DNA of 64,000 nucleotides from Lewinella sp. IMCC34183 (GTDB lineage: Bacteria > Bacteroidota > Bacteroidia > Chitinophagales > Saprospiraceae): positions 248,001 to 312,000 of the forward strand of contig NZ_QMEM01000001.1 in NCBI RefSeq assembly GCF_003390915.1, given 5' to 3'. Shown in pieces: positions 16,412 through 22,996 of this stretch. The translations under genes were made by a program, and so were the position numbers. The notes beneath the pieces were generated by a model. That model saw nothing but the letters and a program-made list of their open reading frames with translations. It was not told the DNA's origin and ran no database searches. Each line of letters starts with the position of its first letter. Position 1 is the first letter of the stretch.

Positions 16412-17623
16412 TCAATAGTAACGCCCCATCATTTTGTGCTCCACGATGGCCCGCTTGAGCTCCAGGAAGTCCACTTCGGCCTGGTGGCGGTACACCACCT
16501 CCCCGCCCGGTTCCACGAGCAGGGTGTACGGCAGGGCGCCGTTCCAGTCGGGGTCCAGGGCGGCCACGAGGTCGTAGATGTTGTCGCCCGTAAAGTGGTA
16601 GTTGTCGACGCCGGAGTGGACCTGCTCCAGGAACTTGAGCGCGCGCGCACCCTGGTCGGGTTTGTCGGCCGAAATGGATACGAATTCAAAATCGCGGGCG
16701 CCGTACATCCGCTGCAGCTTGATGAACTCCGGATACTCCATCACACAGGGGCCACACCAGGTGGCCCACACGTTGATCAGCCGGAGCTTATCACCGTCGG
16801 CGTTGGCTACGATCTCTTTGATCTTGTCGACGCCGGCGGGTTCCAGGGTGACGGGGCGGGCCTGCCACTTGTCCTCGGATTGCTCGTTGTACTCGGTTTT
16901 CCAGGCCCACTTGGTCGAGCAGCCGAAGGTGGGCGTAGTCGGGTTGGGTACGGGCTCACCGGCCAGCAGGGCATCGGTGGCCGCGCGAAGGTCTTCGGCC
17001 TGGGCAGTACCGGGGCGTTCGCTCTCATCGATGCGGCCGGTGTAGCGCAGGACGCGGTCGGCATCGAGGATAAAGACGTGGGGCGTGGCCACCGGACCGT
17101 ATTTGAGGGATACGGCGTGGTCGTCGCCGTCGTAGAGGTAAGGGAAGTTGAAGCCGGCGTAGTCAGCCCGGGTTTCCATGACGTCGTAGTCATCGTTCAG
17201 GTCGGTGTAGCCGAGCTCTTCGTAGAGCAGGCCGAGGGGACTGTTGGGGCTGATGGCAATCAGTTGTACGCCCCGGTCGGCGTAGTCGCGCTGGAAGTCG
17301 ATCAGTCGTTGCTCGTAGGCCTGGGCGGTCGGACAGTGATTGGCAGTAAAGGCGATAACGACCACTTCGGCATCGGCGTAGTCAGCGAGGGAGTGCATCT
17401 CGCCGTCGGCCCCCGGCAGCGTGAAATCGGGGGCCTGCGACCCGACGGCCAGGGTAGTCACCTCCTGTTCGGGCACGGGTTGGGGATCGGCTTCAAAACT
17501 CGGTGCGGAAGTCGCTTCCTGGGTGACACTGGTGGCCGCTGGGTCCTCCGGCTCGGCATTATCACTACCGCAGGCGGAGAGCAGTAGGCACAGAAAAAGG
17601 AGGGAGAAACATTGCTTTGTCAT
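16412..17623 (-). CDS. Lipoprotein with two thioredoxin-fold domains (redoxin plus TlpA-like)
   Basis: A 403-residue lipoprotein: the signal ends in LLLSAC (Cys18) followed by an acidic, Pro/Glu-rich linker. Residues about 55-210 are an AhpC/TSA-type redoxin domain (GSQAPDFTLPGADGE, ANHCPTAQAYEQR with a single peroxidatic-type Cys, TPHVFILD). Residues about 255-400 are a TlpA/ResA-like thioredoxin domain with a complete CxxC in WATWCGPCVMEYPEF. The combination suggests a periplasm-facing thiol/disulfide protein in which the second domain may reduce partner disulfides, but no partner is nearby. The 270-bp region upstream of its start holds three related hairpins. Confidence 0.85.
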   Translation of the reverse strand: MTKQCFSLLFLCLLLSACGSDNAEPEDPAATSVTQEATSAPSFEADPQPVPEQEVTTLAVGSQAPDFTLPGADGEMHSLADYADAEVVVIAFTANHCPTAQAYEQRLIDFQRDYADRGVQLIAISPNSPLGLLYEELGYTDLNDDYDVMETRADYAGFNFPYLYDGDDHAVSLKYGPVATPHVFILDADRVLRYTGRIDESERPGTAQAEDLRAATDALLAGEPVPNPTTPTFGCSTKWAWKTEYNEQSEDKWQARPVTLEPAGVDKIKEIVANADGDKLRLINVWATWCGPCVMEYPEFIKLQRMYGARDFEFVSISADKPDQGARALKFLEQVHSGVDNYHFTGDNIYDLVAALDPDWNGALPYTLLVEPGGEVVYRHQAEVDFLELKRAIVEHKMMGRYY

Positions 17624-17669
17624 GATCGAATCTTACGGTGACCAAAGTACGAAACACCCGCGAGCCCTC

Positions 17670-17702
17670 CCCACATCGGATGTGCTCGACATCCGATGTG
17701 GG
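17670..17702. repeat. Hairpin A of the ACATCSGATGT cluster
   Basis: CCCACATCGGATGT (17670-17683) and ACATCCGATGTGGG (17689-17702) form a perfect 14-bp stem with a 5-nt loop. The core 11-mers start at 17673 and 17689, 16 nt apart. Each 11-mer is itself a palindrome around one central base. Confidence 0.9.
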
Positions 17703-17750
17703 AGCGCGTCATCCGCGGGGACACGCCCAAATGCTGGTCGTTACCCGACG

Positions 17751-17779
17751 GACATCCGATGTACGGCACATCGGATGTC
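17751..17779. repeat. Hairpin B of the ACATCSGATGT cluster
   Basis: GACATCCGATGT (17751-17762) and ACATCGGATGTC (17768-17779) form a perfect 12-bp stem with a 5-nt loop. The central C and G are swapped relative to hairpins A and C, so this copy is in the inverse orientation. The 11-mers again start 16 nt apart (17752, 17768). Confidence 0.9.
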
Positions 17780-17853
17780 GGTTAAATCCCAGGCTGGCTG
17801 CGGGTCGTAGGGGTGTACAAGCCGGTAGCTTGGAAAATATCGCGTCTTTTCCG

Positions 17854-17888
17854 CCCGACATCGGATGTCGGGGACATCCGATGTCGGG
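17854..17888. repeat. Hairpin C of the ACATCSGATGT cluster, next to the pncA stop
   Basis: CCCGACATCGGATGT (17854-17868) and ACATCCGATGTCGGG (17874-17888) form a perfect 15-bp stem with a 5-nt loop. It ends 6 nt from the stop codon of the nicotinamidase gene. It could act as a 3' mRNA end hairpin, but no T-run follows on either strand. Confidence 0.9.
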
Positions 17889-17894
17889 TATGCC

Positions 17895-18518
17895 CTAGAG
17901 TTCGCCGGATTCCGCCACCGTAGCACCGGCCGCCCGCATGTCCTCGATGGCCCTGGCACCGTCGCCGGGGGCAAGCTCAACGGGGCGCGTACCGTCGGCG
18001 ATGAGCGTGACGGAGAAGCCTTCCTTCAGGGCGTCCAGCACGGTGAATTTGACGCAGTAGTCCTGCGCCAGGCCCATGACATGTACGGTAGTGATGCCCC
18101 GCTCGCGCAGCCAGTCGGCCAGGCCCGTCGACTTGCGGTGACCGTTATCGTAGAAGCCGGAGTAGCTGTCGATCCGCGGATCCGTGCCCTTGCGGAAGAC
18201 CTTATCTATACCCGCTGCCTCAAGGTCGGCGGCGAATTCGGAACCCCACGTTTCCTGCACGCAGTGGATGGGCCAGAGCACCTGCTGCAGTCCGTGCAGG
18301 TCGATCACCTGCCCGGGTTTGCGCCACATATGGTTAGCGGCGAAAGAGCCATGGTCGGCGGGGTGCCAGTCCTGGGTCCCGACGACGGTCCGGTAGCGCG
18401 GCATCAGCGCGTTGGCCAGGGGTACGACCCGGTCGCCCTCGGGGACGGGGAGCATGCCGGTGGGTAAAAAGTCGACCTGCAGATCGACGAGGAGTAGGGC
18501 AACGGTTGCGGGAAACAT
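17895..18518 (-). CDS. pncA: Nicotinamidase
   Basis: A 207-residue isochorismatase-fold hydrolase that deamidates nicotinamide to nicotinate for NAD salvage. The catalytic triad is visible: Asp in LLLVDLQVDFLP (about residue 11), Lys in VFRKGTD and Cys in AQDYCVKFTVLDA. The metal-site segment TQDWHPADHGSF is also present. Length matches the PncA family. The frame remains open far upstream, but the ATG at 18518 gives the standard N terminus and follows a TATCTTTG box by 16 nt. Three hairpins lie downstream. Confidence 0.95.
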   Translation of the reverse strand: MFPATVALLLVDLQVDFLPTGMLPVPEGDRVVPLANALMPRYRTVVGTQDWHPADHGSFAANHMWRKPGQVIDLHGLQQVLWPIHCVQETWGSEFAADLEAAGIDKVFRKGTDPRIDSYSGFYDNGHRKSTGLADWLRERGITTVHVMGLAQDYCVKFTVLDALKEGFSVTLIADGTRPVELAPGDGARAIEDMRAAGATVAESGEL

Positions 18519-18534
18519 AGGCACGGGTGTGGGC

Positions 18535-18542
18535 CAAAGATA
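18535..18542 (-). promoter_or_regulatory. Perfect TATCTTTG -10 element for pncA
   Basis: On the minus strand an exact TAnnTTTG octamer, 16 nt before the pncA ATG. The region is shared with the divergent helicase gene. Confidence 0.5.
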
Positions 18543-18586
18543 GCAAGCTCCCCCACCCCGCCCGTAACCAACCGCCGCTGGAGCAC

Positions 18587-18594
18587 GTTCTTTG
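18587..18594 (+). promoter_or_regulatory. Possible -10 (GTTCTTTG) for the DEAD-box helicase gene
   Basis: GTTCTTTG matches TAnnTTTG except for the first two bases; it lies 36 nt before the ATG at 18631. Weak candidate. Confidence 0.25.
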
Positions 18595-18630
18595 CACTGC
18601 ACCCGCGCGCCGCCGCCCCAAGTCCCGCCC

Positions 18631-19860
18631 ATGAAATTTTCCGAATATCCCCTCTCGCCCGAACTGAAGCGTAGTATCGCCAAGCAAGGCTGGAAATGCC
18701 CGACGGACATCCAGTACCGCGCGATCCGGCCGATCCTGGAGGGGGAAGACGTGCTCGCTATTGCCCAGACGGGCACGGGTAAAACGGCGGCCTTCGCGAT
18801 CCCCATCCTGCAGAAGCTGCACGAACGCAAGCAGAGCCAGCGGCGCGAGACGGGCATCGGCTGCCTGGTCATGGTGCCCACGCGGGAACTGGCGCTGCAG
18901 CTCACCGACGTCTTTACCGCCCTGGCGCAGGGCACGCGGGTGCAGGTACTCGGCCTGACCGGCGGCGTGGAGATCGAACCCCAGATCGCTCAGCTCACCA
19001 AGGAACTCGACCTCCTCATCACCACCCCCGGCCGCATGTACGACCTGCTCGGCCGGCAACTCCTGCGCCTGGAGCGGGTGGATATTCTGGTGCTGGACGA
19101 GGCCGACCTGATGCTCGACATGGGCTTCATCGACGACATCCGCGGCGTCATCGGCCACCTGCAGAAGCGCCACCAGACGCTTTTCTTCAGCGCCACCATC
19201 AACGAGCGCATCAAGAAACTGGCCTATTCCCTGGTACGCAACCCCATCCGCATTCGCATCTCGCCGAAGGACCCGGTCAGCAAGAACGTGGACCACTCGG
19301 TGGTCTTTATCGACATGGATGACAAGCGATTCTTCCTGGAGCGCTTCGTCAAGGAGAACCCCGAAGCCAAACTGCTGGTCTTCGCCCGCACCCGCGTCCG
19401 CTGCGAGCGCATCGCCAGGGCCATGGCGCGCGTAAACATCCCCACCATCACCTTACACGGCGACATGGAACAGGCGGAGCGCGAGTCGGCCCTGGCTGCC
19501 TTCCGCGCCGGGGAGGAGCGCGTCATGGTGGCGACCGACGTGAGCGCGCGGGGCATCGATATTCCCGACGTCACCCACGTGATCAACTACGACCTGCCGG
19601 AGCAACCCGACAACTACGTACACCGGGTCGGGCGGACGGGCCGGGGCAAGCACCGCGGCGTGGCCTATTCTTTCTGCGCCCCCGAAGAGCACGAGCTACT
19701 GCGGGCGGTAGAGGCGTATACCGGTAACGACATCAAGGTGGTAGACCTGGACCGAAGTCAGTACCGCGAAACGCTGACGCTGAGCAAGGAAGACCGTATG
19801 GGCCTGGCCGAACTGATGGAAGAAGCGGAGCGCGCTACCAAAAAACGCAAGCGAAAGTGA
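18631..19860 (+). CDS. DEAD-box ATP-dependent RNA helicase
   Basis: A 409-residue RNA helicase with all core motifs in order: a Q-motif region (WKCPTDIQYRAI), motif I AQTGTGKT, Ia PTREL, GG, TPGR, motif II DEAD, motif III SAT, and in the second RecA domain ARTRVRCE, VATDVSARGID and HRVGRTGRGKHRG. It ends in a short basic tail (KKRKRK), so it is a minimal RhlE-like enzyme that probably remodels RNA in ribosome assembly or decay. Start chosen at ATG 18631 (MKFSEYPLSP); the open frame upstream of it has no family features. Divergent from pncA. Confidence 0.96.
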   Translation: MKFSEYPLSPELKRSIAKQGWKCPTDIQYRAIRPILEGEDVLAIAQTGTGKTAAFAIPILQKLHERKQSQRRETGIGCLVMVPTRELALQLTDVFTALAQGTRVQVLGLTGGVEIEPQIAQLTKELDLLITTPGRMYDLLGRQLLRLERVDILVLDEADLMLDMGFIDDIRGVIGHLQKRHQTLFFSATINERIKKLAYSLVRNPIRIRISPKDPVSKNVDHSVVFIDMDDKRFFLERFVKENPEAKLLVFARTRVRCERIARAMARVNIPTITLHGDMEQAERESALAAFRAGEERVMVATDVSARGIDIPDVTHVINYDLPEQPDNYVHRVGRTGRGKHRGVAYSFCAPEEHELLRAVEAYTGNDIKVVDLDRSQYRETLTLSKEDRMGLAELMEEAERATKKRKRK

Positions 19861-19899
19861 CGGAATAGCGGCGTTCCCGGAGCGGGTCCAAATAATTTT

Positions 19900-19932
19900 A
19901 AAAAAACCCGGCGACGATAATCGCTCCGCCGG
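19900..19932 (-). terminator. Terminator-like hairpin acting on the minus strand
   Basis: CGCCGG (19932-19927 side) pairs with CCGGCG (19913-19908 side), with an inner CGA/TCG pairing, and on the minus strand the stem is followed by seven T. The nearest minus-strand gene upstream of it is the aldo/keto reductase that ends at 20320, about 390 bp away. It would stop leftward transcription before the helicase gene. Confidence 0.5.
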
Positions 19933-20035
19933 CGGTATAACTGGGCGATTAAATTGCGTGTACCTACATCTCAATACAAAATTCTGCAAACCGCCTGATT
20001 TGTAACTGTCAACCGGACATGATTTTGTCATGGGG

Positions 20036-20066
20036 TTGCTACACCCCCGGGAGAGACCGATCTTTG
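20036..20066 (+). promoter_or_regulatory. Candidate promoter TTG-N20-GATCTTTG
   Basis: A TTG at 20036-20038 and GATCTTTG at 20059-20066 are spaced 20 nt apart, as in Bacteroidota promoters (TTG then TAnnTTTG). The box ends 37 nt before the ATG of the small gene at 20104. Confidence 0.4.
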
Positions 20067-20103
20067 CGGCCGCATTTGTAAACGACCCCAAAATAAACGT
20101 CCA

Positions 20104-20319
20104 ATGACCCCGCTTCACACCCCCAAACCGACCCGTAGTCCGCTCCAGAATCGCCGCAACAACCGCGCTGTCCGCGCGGCGGCCCTACATGAATCCCCGG
20201 GACTCCGGCTCGCCGGACGGCGCACGGCCCTACCCCCCGCTCGGCGGGCGGAAGTGGTCATGGCCGTGGCCGGTAGCCTCATCATTTTTCTTACCGCGCT
20301 GCTTACGGTAGCACAGTAA
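20104..20319 (+). CDS. Small protein with C-terminal membrane helix (71 aa), tentative
   Basis: An open frame of 71 codons, preceded by a promoter-like sequence and ending exactly where the convergent aldo/keto reductase gene ends. The N-terminal 50 residues are basic (many Arg and Pro) and the last 20 (VVMAVAGSLIIFLTALLTVAQ-like stretch) form one good membrane helix, so the product could be a tail-anchored small membrane protein. I recognise no family. Evidence for translation is limited to the promoter, the membrane segment and the lack of another gene in this 460-bp gap. Confidence 0.35.
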   Translation: MTPLHTPKPTRSPLQNRRNNRAVRAAALHESPGLRLAGRRTALPPARRAEVVMAVAGSLIIFLTALLTVAQ

Positions 20320-21306
20320 TTACCACCGCTGGTGCACCTCCGGCTTGATTCGCTCCGCGTAGATGCGGTTCATGCGTTCCACTTGCGCGTCGGTGAGTGG
20401 CTCGCGCTCCTCGACGGACAGGTTCGACCGGAGGTGCTCCGTCTTGCTGGCGCCGGGAATGATGCAGCTTACCTCCGGGTGGCTTAGGATCCACTGTAGT
20501 GCGACCGGGGCTAGGTTTTCCTCCTTGGGGAAGACGGTTTTGAGCTGGTTAACCGCTCGTAGCCCCTCCTCGAAATCGACACCACCGAAGGTTTCCCCGC
20601 GGTCGAAGGCCTCGCCGTTGCGGTTGAAGTGGCGGTGGTCCTCCTCCCCGAAGGTGGTCTCACTGTTAAACTTGCCGGTCAGCAGACCACTGGCGAGGGG
20701 CACGCGGGCGATGACGCCGACGTCGTGTTTCCGGGCCTGCTCGAAGAACAGCTCGGCCGGCCGCTGGCGGAACAGGTTAAAGATGATCTGAACGGTGGCC
20801 ACGTTGGGATATTCCATGGCCTTGATCGCTTCCTCTACCTTCTCCACGCTCACGCCGAGGTGCTGAATCTTTCCTTCCTCCTTCAGGCGCTCGAAAATGC
20901 CGAAGATCTCCGGACGGTAGTACACGTCCGTCGGAGGGCAGTGCAACTGGATGAGATCGATGCGCTCGATCTTCATGCGTTGCAGGCTGTCCTCCACGTA
21001 CTTCCGCAGGGCGTTGATGCTGTAATTCTCGTTCGTATGGGGGTTGATCTGCCGGCCGCACTTGGTGGCTACGTAGATGTACTCGCTGCGTTCGCGGACG
21101 ACCTTGCCCACGGCGGTTTCGCTCTGGCCCTCGCTGTATACGTCGGCCGTATCGATAAAATTGACGCCGGCGTCGATGGCCTCGTTGATGATCCGTTCGG
21201 CGGTCGCCTCGTTGAAGGGCTCACCCCACTTACCTCCCACCTGCCAGGTGCCGAGGCTAATTTCGCTTACGTCAAAGTTGGTCTTTCCGAGTTTCCGGTA
21301 CTGCAT
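20320..21306 (-). CDS. Aldo/keto reductase
   Basis: A 328-residue NADPH-dependent oxidoreductase of the AKR superfamily (YghZ/PdxI-like group by eye). The catalytic tetrad is visible: Asp and Tyr in NFIDTADVYSEGQSE, Lys in YVATKCGR and His in IDLIQLHCPP. The C-terminal cofactor-binding segment SCIIPGASKTEHLRSNL is present. The substrate cannot be predicted. The frame is open for 7 codons further upstream, but ATG 21306 gives the usual MQYRKLGKT start. It stands alone: convergent with the small gene at 20104 and 92 bp from gltD on the same strand. Confidence 0.95.
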   Translation of the reverse strand: MQYRKLGKTNFDVSEISLGTWQVGGKWGEPFNEATAERIINEAIDAGVNFIDTADVYSEGQSETAVGKVVRERSEYIYVATKCGRQINPHTNENYSINALRKYVEDSLQRMKIERIDLIQLHCPPTDVYYRPEIFGIFERLKEEGKIQHLGVSVEKVEEAIKAMEYPNVATVQIIFNLFRQRPAELFFEQARKHDVGVIARVPLASGLLTGKFNSETTFGEEDHRHFNRNGEAFDRGETFGGVDFEEGLRAVNQLKTVFPKEENLAPVALQWILSHPEVSCIIPGASKTEHLRSNLSVEEREPLTDAQVERMNRIYAERIKPEVHQRW

Positions 21307-21398
21307 GTCGTTGTTTTTCCCTTCCAACGGGTCGGCGGCGCGCAGGTGCAGCGCCAGGTCGGAAAATCAACAACTTTCGGCTGCCGGTCCGGCAACGA

Positions 21399-22880
21399 TC
21401 AGGCGAAATCCAGCTCCAGACGGCCTTCGTCGCGGCCTTCGAGTACGGACTCTCCGTTGCGCAGGAAGCCGTCGACCGCGCGGGCGCATTCCCGACCCTC
21501 GGCGATGGCCCAGACCACGAGACTCTGCCCGCGGCGCATGTCGCCGGCGGCGAATACCTTGGGGACGGAGGTCTGGTAATTGTGCTCGGGGCTGGCGGCT
21601 ACGTTCTTGCGGCTGTCGAGTCCCACGCCCAGGTCATTCAGGACGCCCTCGTGCTGGGGATGCATGAAGCCGGCGGCGATCAGCAGCAGTTGGCAGGGCA
21701 GCTCGCGCTCGGTCCCGGGAATCTTGACGAAGGTGTTGCGGCCGGTCTGGTCACGTCCCCAGCGAATCTGCACTGTCTTGATGCCGGACAGGTGACCCTC
21801 TTCGTCCTTTACGAATTCCTCGGTCAGCACGGCCCACTCCCGTTCGCACCCCTCCTCGTGGCTGGTGGAGGTACGCAGGATCATCGGCCAGTTGGGCCAG
21901 CTGTGCTCCCCGCGTTCGGTGGGCGGCATCGGCATGATCTCGATCTGGGTGACCGAGCGGGCTCCGTGGCGGTTGCTGGTGCCGACGCAGTCGGCGCCGG
22001 TGTCTCCGCCGCCGATCACGACGACATCGCGGTCCTTGGCGTGAATTTCGTACATGTCGCTGAGGTCATCGCCGGCCACCCGCTTGTTGTTTTGCTCGAG
22101 GAACTCCATGGCGTAGTGGATGCCCTGTGCTTCACGGCCCTTGCTCGGAATGTCGCGGGGGATGGTGGAGCCACCGGCCAGGACCACGGCGTCGTGGTCG
22201 CGGACCAGCTGCTTGGCGTCCACGTTCTCTCCCACGTTGGCGTTGGTGCGAAACTTGACCCCTTCGGCTTCCATGAGCTCGATACGACGATCGATGACCC
22301 ACTTCTCGAGCTTGAAATCGGGAATGCCGTAACGGAGGAGGCCGCCCACGCGGGAATTGCGCTCGAAGACCGTCACGGTATGCCCGGCCTTATTGAGTTG
22401 GGCGGCGGTAGCTAGGCCAGCCGGGCCCGAACCGATCACGGCTACTTTCTTGCCGGTGCGACTAGTAGGCGGATTGGGGCGGGCGTAGCCGCGCTCGAAG
22501 GCCTCTTCGGCAATGGATTTTTCAATGAACTCAATCGCAACCGGCGGCTGGTTGATGCCCAGGACACATGCCGACTCACAGGGAGCGGGACAGATACGTC
22601 CGGTGAACTCCGGGAAGTTGTTGGTGGAGCTCAGGATCTCGAAGGCCTCGCGCCAGTCTTCCTCGTACACGGCGTCGTTGAACTCCGGGATGATATTGCC
22701 GAGCGGACAGCCGCTGTGGCAGAAGGGCACGCCACAGTCCATACAGCGGCTCGCCTGGGTTACGGTCTTCTCCTCCGACATGGGCTCGTAAAGTTCCTGC
22801 CAGTCGGTCTTGCGGACTTCTACGGGGCGCTTGCCGGGTAGCTCTCGGGTATGTTTTAGGAATCCGGTGGGATCTGCCAT
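21399..22880 (-). CDS. gltD: Glutamate synthase small (beta) subunit
   Basis: A 493-residue subunit that feeds NADPH electrons to the large subunit. The N-terminal domain carries two cysteine clusters for 4Fe-4S binding, CMDCGVPFCHSGCPLGN and CPAPCESACVLG. FAD and NAD(P)H Rossmann motifs follow: VAVIGSGPAGLATAAQL and VVIGGGDTGADCVG. Length and order match GltD from other bacteria. It follows gltB on the same strand after 116 bp, so the two are probably one operon; the spacer shows no obvious structure. Confidence 0.97.
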   Translation of the reverse strand: MADPTGFLKHTRELPGKRPVEVRKTDWQELYEPMSEEKTVTQASRCMDCGVPFCHSGCPLGNIIPEFNDAVYEEDWREAFEILSSTNNFPEFTGRICPAPCESACVLGINQPPVAIEFIEKSIAEEAFERGYARPNPPTSRTGKKVAVIGSGPAGLATAAQLNKAGHTVTVFERNSRVGGLLRYGIPDFKLEKWVIDRRIELMEAEGVKFRTNANVGENVDAKQLVRDHDAVVLAGGSTIPRDIPSKGREAQGIHYAMEFLEQNNKRVAGDDLSDMYEIHAKDRDVVVIGGGDTGADCVGTSNRHGARSVTQIEIMPMPPTERGEHSWPNWPMILRTSTSHEEGCEREWAVLTEEFVKDEEGHLSGIKTVQIRWGRDQTGRNTFVKIPGTERELPCQLLLIAAGFMHPQHEGVLNDLGVGLDSRKNVAASPEHNYQTSVPKVFAAGDMRRGQSLVVWAIAEGRECARAVDGFLRNGESVLEGRDEGRLELDFA

Positions 22881-22996
22881 GGTTAGTTATCGTTTTACCT
22901 GCTGGGTAGCGCGCGGAGCGTTCGGCGGTTACGGCGCGGGCGCACTACCTAGCCAGTCTGTTTACGTTAGTTTATTTCCTGTTCACGCTGGGGTGC

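Noticed and set aside
17670..17888. CRISPR-like array
   Set aside because: Only three units with unequal spacing and palindromic halves; no direct repeats with unique spacers and no cas genes.
17638..17898. 86-codon frame running through the hairpin cluster
   Set aside because: It would translate the repeats (SDV, IGC units) and has no start signal; the region is better explained as non-coding repeats.
19696..20118. 140-codon minus-strand frame overlapping the end of the helicase gene
   Set aside because: It runs through the terminator hairpin and the helicase coding region; no features.
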